This document shows, piece after piece, positions 34,535-44,958 of a stretch of 64,000 nucleotides of DNA. Where the stretch lies: assembly GCA_037178855.1 (NCBI GenBank), contig JASJZC010000007.1, positions 7,440,001 to 7,504,000 on the forward strand, given 5' to 3'. Position 1 is the stretch's first letter, and each line of letters opens with the position of its first letter. The notes beneath the pieces were generated by a model, which was not told the origin of the DNA, made no database searches, and worked only from the letters and a program-made list of their open reading frames with translations. Source of the stretch: Oscheius sp. JU75 (Eukaryota; Nematoda; Chromadorea; Rhabditida; Rhabditidae). The position numbers were made by a program, and so were the translations under genes.

Positions 34535-36115
34535 ATGAATGTCGCCTCGTTTCTGCTATTGATTTTTATCTCCTTGCCACCACTTCTGGCTCAAAATGAT
34601 ACGGATACATGTGATCGAGACCCTTCGTGTTCATTTGAAGAAGAGACAATCGCTAGTTTCATAGCAAAGGAATCTCGACTGATTGGAAAACTATTGACTG
34701 GATATCGAAAAGAGATCCCTCCAATCTATACTCGTGGTACCACATTTCATTCCTCAAAACCTTTCAGATCGTTTTCAAAACATTAGCAAGCCGAACTATC
34801 TGCATATGACTATTACGAGTGGCAGGCTCCTCTCTATTAATGAAGCTAAGCAGACTGTCACTATGTTAACGAGCTGGATTGCGGTGAAAGTTGCGATGTT
34901 CATAAAGCTTTGTTTCCAGACCTGGACAGATTTTCGTCTACAATGGAATCCGGACGATTATGATGGACAGGATATGGTTACTATCAATAGAAATCTGCTT
35001 TGGATCCCTGACATTGCTCCTCTAGATGTGTAAGAAATTTGAGGGATGCAAACATTTTCCAGAGTATCTATGGAACAGTTACCCACTGCCCAACTGATCA
35101 ACGCTGTTGTAAGCACCTGTCAATTTCTGTAAATGCTTTTCAGGTGTATCCTAATGGAACATGCGTGTTGGAAATGAGTGCAACTTTCAGTCAGCTATGT
35201 ACTCTCAATGTAGACTTCACAATAATCTTATTCAAAAAGTTGTTCAGATTGAGTACTTCCCTTTCGATGTGCAGTACTGCTATGAAGTTCTCACCTCCAG
35301 TAACTATATTCTAACTGAACTTGTTCTGTCTGGAAAGATAGTCCCCGACTTTGATTATACACATTTTGTTCGCTAAGAGCTTAACTCGCTTACTCTAAGA
35401 TTCAGGGAAATGCTGCCTGGACCGTTCTCAACTTCACAATGCAAAATGGAATAGTTTATCATAATGAGCTGACTGGACATGATTTTTCTAGAGTTTGGGA
35501 AAAGTAAAAAATCAGCAGAAGACTTCATTCAGGTAATGTCGACCATGGTTTTGCGTCGAAGCTCGACCTACTACGTGATTCTGATCATCATTCCCAGTGT
35601 CATCATAACGTCTCTTACGGTTTTTGGAATGTTTTGGTCAGAAATCACTGAGCAATCCTATTCGGAAAAGGTATCCAAGCATCCTTTGTTTGCTTAGATG
35701 GATCAGGTGACTCTGGGCTTCTCGTCATTTTTGGCGCAGACGGTCATTCTTCAAATTACCACGCAAAGTATTCCTGCCACTAACAATCTCCCAGGACTAT
35801 ATAAGTTAAAGCTTGACGAAAAATGAATTCATTTTAGGCATCTTCATTCTCGTCAATCTTCTGATCCTGTTTCTGTCCATCATTATGGTCAACCTTTCAG
35901 CAAACAAGTTAAATTGTGAGACGATGCAGAAAAAACGTCTGGAAATGTTGTTGTAGGAAACATTGTTGTTCTCCAAAATTTTCAAATTCAGGTCGGGGAA
36001 CAGATTTCTTCGCCTGTTAGGAAAAGCTTGGGACAAGATGCACTTTGTCTACACTTGGATTTTCATGATTTTAGTTACCGCCAACTTTGTGGTTCTCATT
36101 GTAAGACGTCAATAA
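34535..36115 (+). CDS. Cys-loop ligand-gated ion channel, nAChR-like non-alpha subunit
   Basis: Exons 34535-34736, 34768-34883, 34920-35029, 35063-35108, 35144-35209, 35248-35367, 35406-35453, 35494-35670 and 35707-about 35810 join in frame, then two more reach the TAA at 36113-36115. A signal peptide (1-19) leads into the nicotinic ligand-binding domain: SINEAKQTV, TWTDFRLQW, LLWIPDI, VVYPNGT and the 15-residue Cys loop CTLNIEYFPFDVQYC. TM1 is TYYVILIIIPSVIITSLTV. TM2 begins EKVTLGF. TM3 is FILVNLLILFLSIIMVNLS. TM4 is YTWIFMILVTANFVVLI. Loop C has no adjacent Cys pair, so this is a non-alpha-type subunit. The TM2-TM3 exon junction does not keep frame with canonical GT-AG ends. The gene sits inside the tetraspan array. 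Confidence 0.8.
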
Positions 36116-36530
36116 AGGGCTAATAAAACTGTGAACGGGACATCGTGTGTTTTTGTCTGCTTTAGTACATCTCTCTTGTTCGCGACTAGCGGCTATGGCT
36201 ACAAAAGAAAAATCCGAAACTTCGGTGATTTTGAATGTGGAAACTTTTATTATTGAATGACCTTTTTGTTCTTTTCGTTGCAATGTTTGTTTTCCTTCTC
36301 CTGATACTTTTTAAAAGTGTGATACGTCAGTATCAAAGAGCTCTGTTACTGTTCCACAAGATTTCGTCAACAAACGTAAAACGTGGATTTATTATTCCAA
36401 CACTGACCCAGAAACAATAAAAGACGATTTGAAGTTCATCGTTTATTGGCGTGATTCACTATTTGTGCAACACTGTAAGGACCTTGGAGTTTATAATCCT
36501 GATCATTCTGTGCCACAAACACCCACGAGC

Positions 36531-37187
36531 ATGAGAGTTTCCATTCGTGTCGCCCTTCTCGCAGCGTTCATCACAGCAATTTCGCTCGTCTCCATATGCA
36601 TTGCTACCTTTACTTGTCGTCAGTTTCTTTTAGATTCAGAGTTCTAAATATATTGCAGATTGGATTGAGGTTTCGTGGGGCCCTCTAACATCAAATGGAG
36701 GTCTTTTCAAACAGAGTAGTTGCGGCATTTTCTACAGTGATGTCACTTCTACACCAGTTTGGAATACCATCGCCTTGATCTGCTTCTGCATAGCAATTGG
36801 CTGTCAATGCTTGACGATTCTCCACGTCGTCATATCCATGTAAGGCCTAGTTTTATCCACCATTCTCTCCAGAATTGTCCGTCACAAACACGTGCTGAAC
36901 GTGACTTCTGGTCTGATCGGACTGGCTACATTTCTTCTGTTCGCCGGAACTCTGACCTTCCTCATCGGCGCCATTATTTACTTCAACGACAAGGAGAATC
37001 TATTCGTATGCGAAGCGGAAACTGTCATAAGCAAGTTTAGATTGGCTCGTCGTATTCATTCGGCTACAGTTTTATTCTGGGATGTATCGCCACAGTTATT
37101 TCCTGCTTAGCAAGTGGACCTATCGGTCATGGACACAAAAGAATCCGTGACTGTGGGGACTGTGAGTGTGAAGGCTTTTACTATTGA
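36531..37187 (+). CDS. Claudin/Clc-like tetraspan 3
   Basis: Exons 36531-36618, 36659-36839, 36873-37005 and 37041-37187 give about 182 residues. The helices are FITAISLVSICIATFTC, IALICFCIAIGCQCLTI, LATFLLFAGTLTFLIGAII and FILGCIATVISCLASG. The first loop begins HWIEVSWG and contains GGLFKQSSCGI. The C-terminus is KRIRDCGDCECEGFYY, nearly identical to tetraspan 2, so the two are close paralogues although the channel gene lies between them. Confidence 0.82.
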
Positions 37188-37558
37188 ACTTCCCGTTGCT
37201 TACCTCGATTTTATTACTTTTCCATAAATTGTTGTGGTTATATGCTGTTTACAAAGACTTGGATCAAGTACTATTCAAACTTTCTCGGAGTGAGCTATCG
37301 ACAGGGCTCATTTATTGATGGCAGCACAGTTTTGCATTATTTTCTTACGGCAGCAAAACATTGCTCTAAGGAATATATGAACAAAGAGCGTTGAAAGTTG
37401 ATAAAGTGTAGCCTCATAGCCTTCCTTATTCAAAAAGAATGGGAACATAGGGTGTTTTTGTTGTAACGCCGGTAGGAGCCATTGTAGTGGAGACGGGAGT
37501 GAGGTAGTCGAGCCAAAGGTACCAACTTTGTTCAGAGGCACACTATCCAAAGGATCCC

Positions 37559-38003
37559 TTGCTTTCCAAAGCGAAAGCAATTACACAAACATACATAGTT
37601 ACTATGAATATATCACAAGATATAAGATGCACCTGTTCCAACAGTTCAACCTTTAAACTAACCGAGGATTTCACTTGTTATGTAATGTTCGCTGACCATA
37701 TGTCATCCTTGTCTGCAATGACTCTCGAAACAGTGAAACATCTTTTCATGTGTCTATATCTAGTGTTTCTAATATCTGGTTTGATATTATGGAGTGTCTG
37801 GAGACAGGGAACCGCTGAAACAGAAAAGAGGTAGACAGCTGCTTTTAAAGCGAACGTATTCCATCAGAAGGTGTCACTTGCAAAGGGACCAGATGCAGGC
37901 GGGATACTGTCACTTTATTAATAATCCGAACGATCAGCTGCTGTCTCCTGAAAGGTTGGTATCTGACCAATTAGTCATAGATAACTTCTCCACTAAATAC
38001 TAA
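37559..38003 (+). CDS. Possible single-pass membrane protein
   Basis: An open frame from 37559 has two N-glycosylation sites (NIS, NSS), three cysteines and one hydrophobic helix (LFMCLYLVFLISGLILWSVW). The following basic segment (LKQKRGRQLLLKR) and a hydrophilic tail ending NFSTKY are open only in the next frame. A frameshift, sequencing error or missed short intron at about 37790 would join them. No family was recognised. Confidence 0.35.
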
Positions 38004-38201
38004 GCGTCCGAAACAAATTTTGCACCACATTCTAATAGAACTTGCAATCCCAAAATATGAATTTTGAAGTTTGTCACTTGTTTCTTTCAAAACGTCAACT
38101 GCGTCAACTTGACCCTCTGACTCACCGCAACGTTTTTTCCCCCCACCACAGGCTCTCCGTTATCGCCGCTAACGCGACCACTTCCACATTGTTATTGTAA
38201 T

Positions 38202-38899
38202 ATGCGTATTTCCGATATTGCTCACATCTTCTCAGGAGTTCTAAACGTTGCAGCTCTGTGTTTTACAATAGCAGGGCTGTTCACTTGCGGTAAGACAAGG
38301 ATTTTCATAACAACGTTTTCAGGATGGTCAAAGTACAAAATCAACGGTAAAACTCATACTAATGGAATCGTGAGAATAGGAGGAAGTGGAACATGCATGA
38401 ATCTATTTTCTTCCCAGGTAACAATCCACTTTAAACAGTTTTTCTTTCCTTAGTCTCCATCATGGTTCCAAGCTACACTAGGGTTTCTGTGTGTTGCATT
38501 CATTCTTCAAATATTCTCGGCACTGTATCTTTTTGTTTCATGGTCAGTGTTTTATAGTTCACTAACATTTATTTTTTAAGGGCTCTTTGGAGGTATAAGC
38601 GTCACAAAATGAAAATTGATGGTATGGTCGTACCTCTAGTAATCATGTCCTATGCGTGTGTTCTGGCTATCTACCCAACGTACTCTTCCTATTACTTTAA
38701 GCATCAGGACTACTCAGATTACAAGGAAACCGTATTCTTCTTTGAAGAGAAATGATGTTTTCAGGTGTACTACAGCTATTACTTTGTTTGCGTGGCAGCC
38801 TCCTTCTCAGTGTTATCAACGGCTCCATTGATCTGGGGCTATTTTCACATTGACCATTGGGGCGATCATGACCTAAGCGACAAAGTTCAGCGATTTTGA
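38202..38899 (+). CDS. Claudin/Clc-like tetraspan 4
   Basis: Exons 38202-38289, 38323-38417, 38454-38542, 38581-38731 and 38765-38899 give 185 residues. The helices are VLNVAALCFTIAGLFTC, TLGFLCVAFILQIFSALYLF, VVPLVIMSYACVLAIYP and YYFVCVAASFSVLSTAPLIW. The loop begins GWSKY and carries one Cys (GSGTCMN). The tail is His/Asp-rich (FHIDHWGDHDLSD). It is the most upstream of three closely packed members. Confidence 0.78.
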
Positions 38900-39057
38900 A
38901 TGAAGAGTTAACCTTGAGGGTCTTGTTATGTTTACTGTTGCCTAGATGTTGCCAAGAGGTAAATATAGAGATCAGAAGTCTCTACGTTTGCTCACATGGT
39001 CGCAATAGTGAGTCAATATCGCCACGAATGTGCTTATCACCAAGCAATACACACAAC

Positions 39058-39814
39058 ATGCGCTATTCCTTCCTAGGACATCTGCTTTGTGGATGTTGTA
39101 CTGTTGTCGCCTTGATATTCAGTAGCGGTGCGCTGTTTTCATGTTGTAAGTGGAAATGAAATGAAATGTTTTACCATTTTCACAAGTCTGGACATCGTTT
39201 TATGCTCGAGAAAACGGTTCTCTACATGGAAGTGGCCTCTTCGGACAGGGTTCAACTGGAGTTTGCAAGAATGTTTACAGGGTACGCAATACAACAAAAA
39301 GTTATCCAATTGAGAATTTTCAGGGAAACCATCCAGGATTCCTTAGTGCTACTCTAGCGTTTCTCATAATCGGATTCGCTTTGCAAATCATTCAAGGATT
39401 GCTACTGATTGTTTCTTGGTATGTCTTAGGATAAAAAGGTCTGATTTCTTAGTTTTCCAGCATCTTCAATCAGTATAGCTCCCTTTTCCTCAAAATAGAT
39501 ATTGGACTAGTCGCTGCAATCTGCACTTCTCTAACGATCGCTGTAACCGTTTATGGAGCAGCTTCTCCAGGCTACTTCAGCTATCTTTATCTCTATGAGG
39601 CTAAGGTACCGCTCAGTGGAAAAATGAAATATTCTTGGTTCAGCTCGATTGGAGCTTTGCTTTTGCAGTGGTTTCGGACGTGATCACTTTCCTTGGCTTG
39701 TTCCCAGTCGGATGGGCGATGGTCTACATGAGTGAGAAAGGAGACGTTGACATGAGCTCTCCACCGTCAGAAACTGTCATTCACAACAGAAGACCAAAAA
39801 CCAGACGCTACTAA
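39058..39814 (+). CDS. Claudin/Clc-like tetraspan 5
   Basis: Exons 39058-39145, 39187-39281, 39324-39419, 39462-39605 and 39644-39814 give 197 residues. TM1 is LLCGCCTVVALIFSSGALFSC. The loop begins FW and contains SGLFGQGSTGVC. TM2 is TLAFLIIGFALQIIQGLLLI, TM3 is IGLVAAICTSLTIAVTVYG, and TM4 is AFAVVSDVITFLGLFPVGW. The tail of about 35 residues is Ser/Pro- then Arg/Lys-rich and ends KTRRY. Only 158 bp separate it from tetraspan 4, an operon-like distance, and TTTACTGTTGCCTAG in the gap could be a trans-splice acceptor. Confidence 0.78.
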
Positions 39815-40152
39815 ATACCAAATATCAAGATACTGTGAAATCTTGCTTAGACCCACACAAATCAGTGAAATCACAACCATGCTTTCGGTCTGGAATGTAA
39901 AATTAGTTATGTTTGTATCTTTCAAAAGCAAATTTCAAGTGAGAGTGAATTGGCACTTTGGGTGTGCCTCTCTTCAAGATTTCACAGTTATTGGTCTCAT
40001 TAATACTGCATTATTACCTCATTGTTCCGAGATTCGCTTAATAAACTAAGTTTTAAACTCAAACTGATACGTGAGCCCAACACGCGTCTTCTTATCGGCT
40101 ATGTGCTCTGCCCCATTTTCAGTTTGAGTCCCGTTTCTTCAGCTGCTTCAGC

Positions 40153-40790
40153 ATGAAATACGCTACGGCTCATCTGGCAAACATTGGAATAATGACATTT
40201 TGTTTCGTTTTTGAAACTACTGCCCTGTTCACTCCAGGTTTTTGATTTGTGAACACTCACATTGATTTAGCTTGGATATCAGTACACGCCTTTAGAGACG
40301 ATATTTCTCTCGGAATCTTACCGAATGATGTAGGTGGTCCGAAGTCTCTTGAAAATAACTTTTAGGATGATCCACCTTTCGTAGTAGTCACCTTTGTGGT
40401 ACTTATACTGTCTTTATTCATTTTGATAGCATATTTCGTCTTCGCCATCACTGCTCTGTGAGTTACACACTGTAACACAACTAGAAATTTAGACTCATGA
40501 AAATAAACTATAATACCATGTTCAATGTCAACTTTGGCATGGCGCTCTTATCCACAGTGGACTTCATTTTCGTCATTATCTACTTCCCAGTCTCATTGTT
40601 TCGTAAGTTTCGTTTCATTAGTTACCAGTTTGTAAAGGAAACAACGTTTCGGTAGAAATGATCTTTTTCAGCTGGCATAGGCCATAGATCACTCGGTTAC
40701 AGTTACTTTCTCATAATACCATGCCTGCTGTCCTCGATAGCTTCAGCGGGACTGAGCGGTTATTACTGTTTTGAATTGACTAGACAATAA
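40153..40790 (+). CDS. Claudin/Clc-like tetraspan 6
   Basis: Exons 40153-40237, 40271-40329, 40366-40457, 40493-40602 and 40672-40790 give 154 residues. The helices are ANIGIMTFCFVFETTALFTP, VVVTFVVLILSLFILIAYFV, FGMALLSTVDFIFVIIYFP and YFLIIPCLLSSIASAG. The loop begins AWISVHAF but is short and lacks the GLW-C pattern. It is the most diverged member, with a first exon one codon shorter (85 nt) that ends in the same phase. Confidence 0.72.
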
Positions 40791-43029
40791 ACTGTTTCGG
40801 AAAACGGTCCCTCTGTCTGTTGCCACTTTCCTCGGTCTGGAACACTTGTTTGACATGTTCTGTCCTGTTCTACTTTCATTTGCCCTATGTCGGTTTCTTT
40901 TTTTCACCCGCTGGGCATTGTCGCGAAGACGCCCGCCGTGCCAAGTTGCAAGTTTTGTGGCACAGTTTACACAAATAGTAGAAAGATTGCCGACGGCAGC
41001 CGCAACCGGCGTGACCTCTGTTGATTCATCAATCAGTCGCCTATTTGTCGCTGGCTTTTTGCGCACAGCGTTGCGCTTCGTGGACCGGACGGCAGCAAAC
41101 AAGGGGAGAGTAGAGATGAGCGTGTGAAAACATCTGTGTCTACGAGACGTAAACTCGTCGAAGAACATGATCTGGGAGGTCGTGACATATATATACAGCA
41201 TAAAAACACAATAGGAAGGACAAACTTTGAATGAGCAACAGCTAAGCGGAGAGAAATCGAGAGTCAGGTCGATGATCAACACCATGGATCTCTGGGAACT
41301 TGTGTATACTACGACTTTAGATTATCGTTGCAGAAAACGTTTTGCACTGATCGGGGATCGAGGCAGTAATCCGAGTACTGGTATTTGTTAGCACAGCTGA
41401 TTAACTTTTTGGTACCAAGACTGTGCAGCTGGAAACGGCTTGAAACAGTGATATACTAGCTTTTGAAGAAAGTTGTCCGTGGAAGCCAGTGCGAACAAAA
41501 CCTTTCAAAGGCTGATCAAGTTCATTTTGCTAGAATTTCAGTACGTTCAAACAGTAACTTTTTTAGCAGTGGTATCCAACGTTTAATGGAGAGTTATATA
41601 CGGACTGCCAGTTCGTAAGGACTGGTGCCTTTTTTCCGAAATTGTCGATTTCTCTTAAAGGGCCGTCGCCGTTCGCCTCAACTTTGCGAAAAACAGTACT
41701 TCATGGAGCCGAAAACGATACCATACTTGTCCATCAGAGCAAACTCTCTACATACTCTTTTTCCAATAGAGCTCCTTGAATCGTTCTCTAGCTAGACTCT
41801 AGTTTCTTTGTCAGTCTTTACTAAGTTAGTCTAGTTTGTCATGCTTCCCCGCGCAAAAACCTTCAGAGTTTGACCGAACATCTGTAGTTCAGTCTTGAGA
41901 GGATCATAGTTCTGTCTTGTCGGTTCGGAGTGTCATCTCTATTTGTTGCCGAGGGAGAACAGGGCGGTAATCTAGTCAATGGAGTTCTTACATTCCTGCG
42001 GAAAGTAAAGACTAAATCGGCTTTTTGTAAAGCTTGTTTTAAACAGACGATTACTGGGCCACAATAGGGGCGCGACCGGCTGCCGCTATTCCCGAGGAGA
42101 GAAAGTGTTACAGAGTTACACAAATCAAAAGTCCGTTATCTTTTAGCTGATGACCTCTGGAACCGGTTTCAACTAGTATTGTTCAGGATTTTACGCTGGC
42201 TCAAGCTTTTCACACTTTTCAGCTTGTTAACGGTCAGGATAAGAGCGAGGAAAACTACAGTGAGGGCTGGAGAGCCATAGACAATATTTACTTGTGTACA
42301 AGACGGACAACAAGAGCCCTTTTCTGATCTGAATACAATATATGCCCATGACAAATGGGAAGAGAAGATGCAGCAAATCGCTCGTTCGTTTTCTTCCATC
42401 TTGCGCGCTGAAATCTTAATGACACTCTGTCAACAGTTTGGGGTTAACTGCCAACAAAAAGATATTGGATAAATATCAGTCTTAAGAGTGTCGCGTCTAT
42501 AATTACACTCCTGTTAGGACTGTGCAAAGGATATTCCAACAGTATGCAACAAAGAAGTTAGTCTGCTGATACTAAACAGTCAATAAATTGAAAGTACACT
42601 ACGAGGAAGAAAATATTTGTGACTTCTATTGTGAAAGGTGTGAAAAGAGAGTGTCAAGTGATCAGGAATGTTGCCACACACACACACACTTCACTCGTCA
42701 CTATTTTGTCCCTCTTCACGGAATTCGAGAAAACAAAGTTCCGCCCGAAGTTGACACTGCCATGTAGTGGCGTGTTACTTCAAACACAAGAGGCCAGGAA
42801 AAGCTCTAAGTGAGCGGGACACTGCGGGGGTTTGCAGATCTTCTGTACTTCAGTAAACCGTATTTGCGGAACTTGCTCTGTACAGTAGCCGAGAGAGGCG
42901 GTATGATACCTCTTTCACCGAGAGTCAAATTGAACGCATGTTTGTTCAACTTCGTCTTCAGTAGGCGTGTCTCTGTGTCTCCACAATGCTCGTACTCTTT
43001 CCTGTTTCTGTGCGCGGTAGGGGCGCGAG
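40791..43029. other. Intergenic
   Basis: About 2.2 kb without a recognisable gene. A GC-rich stretch (40900-41110) leaves a 180-codon minus frame open, judged not credible. A short (AC)n microsatellite lies near 42676-42690. Confidence 0.4.
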
Positions 43030-43036
43030 TATATAA
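43030..43036 (+). promoter_or_regulatory. TATA box of the glutathione peroxidase gene
   Basis: TATATAA lies 39 bp upstream of the ATG at 43069, in a GC-rich context. Confidence 0.5.
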
Positions 43037-43068
43037 CATGAAAGTTTGGGTCGAGATGCAGACTCCCG

Positions 43069-44132
43069 ATGCTCTCTCAAGTTGTTCTTGCCATCGCCTA
43101 CGGCATAGCCTTGGCCCAACCTGGTGAGTTCTTTGAACCAAATGATCCCTCCACATTTCTTTTTTTTTCCAAAACTTACTTTCATCTTTAGGGCCCAAGA
43201 TGATAGACGAAACCACACGGTGGAGTCAATGTCATCCTGTCAACCAGTCCCTCTATGACTTCCAGGCAAACTTTCATTATATTTATTCCAGTTTTCAATA
43301 TTTTAGATGGAGACTCTCCAAGGCCAGTTCACTGATCTTTCACAGTACAAGGGACAAGTCTTGCTGGTCATCAATGTGGCCACGTTCTGTGGTAAGCCAT
43401 TCTTTCTTTTTTCCATCAATGGACACTACGCTTGTCTCGGGAACCAGTTACTCGAGAATTGACTTCACGATGGCACTCTTGTGTTGCTATAAAGAGACAG
43501 AAACAACACGTCATATGACCCAGCAAGGCAGTATGAATTGTTTACAGCCTACACCCAACAATACACGGACTTCAACCCTATGATTGAGCAGAACATGAAC
43601 GGCGGATTCACTGTCGTCGCCTTCCCTTGCAATCAATTCTACCTTCAGGTAAGAGCTGCAATTTTCGGCCTCTAACAATGAATGTAGGAACCCGCAGAAA
43701 ACCACGAACTGCTCAATGGTGTCATGTACGTGAGACCTGGAAATGGCTGGAAGCCGCACCAGAACCTCCACATTTACGGAAAAATCGACGTCAATGGAGA
43801 CAATCAGCATCCACTTTACGAGTTCCTCAAGGTTGGTTATTGTCAAGACCTTGTCGAGCCTCTTTCACCTCAATTGTTGGAACTAGTTTTCTAAAAGTGG
43901 ACAGCCATATTCAAGGTTTTTGCAGGAATCATGCCCTCAGACAGTCGAGAAGCTTGGCAAACGTGAGGAGCTGATGTACAACCCCATCAAGACCAGCGAT
44001 ATCACATGGAACTTCGAGAAGTTCCTCATTGACCGCAAAGGACGCCCACGATTCCGTTTCCACCCTACCGCCTGGAGCCACGGAGACGTTGTTCAGCCTT
44101 TCATCACCCAGCTCATGAACGAGTCTGCTTAA
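43069..44132 (+). CDS. Secreted glutathione peroxidase, Cys type
   Basis: Exons 43069-43123, 43192-43265, 43307-43391, 43548-43648, 43688-43831 and 43926-44132 give about 221 residues. Residues 1-17 are a signal peptide. The active-site stretch VATFCAYTQQY holds Cys where mammalian enzymes have selenocysteine. The other conserved blocks are [31 protein letters not shown] and [15 protein letters not shown], with the catalytic Gln and Trp. The long loop and [13 protein letters not shown] match plasma GPX3/GPX5-type enzymes, so the protein should reduce peroxides outside the cell or in the secretory pathway. Intron 2 starts with GC (CAG/GCAAAC), not GT. The gene is intact. Confidence 0.92.
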
Positions 44133-44242
44133 GAAGAAATCCCACTTTTCTTCTATCTGTACACATAGAACAAACGCCTTAAGGTTTTGCTCTCTCGTGC
44201 ATTAGCCCATCACCAAAACCACCGTTCCAGATTTACGCGTTC

Positions 44243-44958
44243 GGGTTGTACTTTTTCCTAGTCTCTACATAGTATCCTCTAGTGCTGTAACTACTGTTTA
44301 TTTCCTATAAATATAATCAATATACTAATAACTTTTTCTTATATGCCAGTTTTGATCCGGCAGGTGTCGTCTCAAATGGATCGGGCGCGCCACAGAGCAC
44401 CCAAAGTTCAAAGTCGCGTTTCTAAAAAAAAAAAAACCTAAGTCTTTCTTGTTCTATACAGAGTTTTATCAAATGGAACGGTGAGCTCAGATTAGGCTCT
44501 TTTCGAGCTCACCGTTCCATTTGTCGAAATCAAATTGATAAGAGCTGTGGAAGTACCGGAAGTTGGCAAAAAATCGCAAAGATCATCTTTTTGGAGCGCT
44601 CGCAGCCCAGCGATAAAAAAGTTCTGAGAAATCGGGCATCGGCTGAGAACACAGTTTATCAAGGGCTACAAAACTGCGCTTACGGTTTTTCAGAAATCAG
44701 AAATATAGTTACTTTTTTGAAACAACTCTCCAGCTCAAGTGGGACAAAAGTTATGGGTCGAAAGGCCTGCTAGAAGAAAAACAGCGATTACGTGCTTGTG
44801 GCTAACAGTATGGGCAAGATTCACCCATTGTAGGCACCTGCCGGATCAAAACTGGCATATAAGAAAAAGTTATTAGTATATTTATTATATTTATAGGAAA
44901 TAAACAGTAGTTACAGCACTAGGGGATACTATGTAGAGACTAGGAAAAAGTACAACCC
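44243..44958. repeat. Long inverted repeat, two 124-bp arms, with nested hairpin
   Basis: The left arm (44243-44366) and right arm (44835-44958) are reverse complements with about two mismatches in 124 bp. The 468-bp spacer contains a perfect 19-bp hairpin (CAAATGGAACGGTGAGCTC at 44470-44488 and its complement at 44505-44523, 16-base loop). The outer ends read GGGTTGTAC and GTACAACCC. The left arm starts about 110 bp after the glutathione peroxidase stop. A foldback or MITE-like insertion, or a duplicated inverted 3' flank, are both possible. No clear target-site duplication is visible. Confidence 0.75.

Noticed and set aside
35671-35697. A 27-nt intron in the channel gene
   Set aside because: Using the next AG (35705-35706) gives a 36-nt intron and restores the canonical EKVTLGF start of TM2, so the shorter version is not needed.
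40743-41285. 180-codon minus-strand open frame
   Set aside because: It overlaps the last exon of tetraspan 6 in antisense, lies in a GC-rich patch that lowers stop frequency, and shows no domain, splice pattern or coherent composition.
42806-43216. 136-codon minus-strand frame over the glutathione peroxidase 5' end
   Set aside because: It is antisense to the promoter and first exon of a well-supported gene and has no recognisable feature.
44243-44958. Target-site duplication around the 124-bp inverted repeat
   Set aside because: The flanking bases on the two sides do not match over any plausible length, so transposition is not proven.
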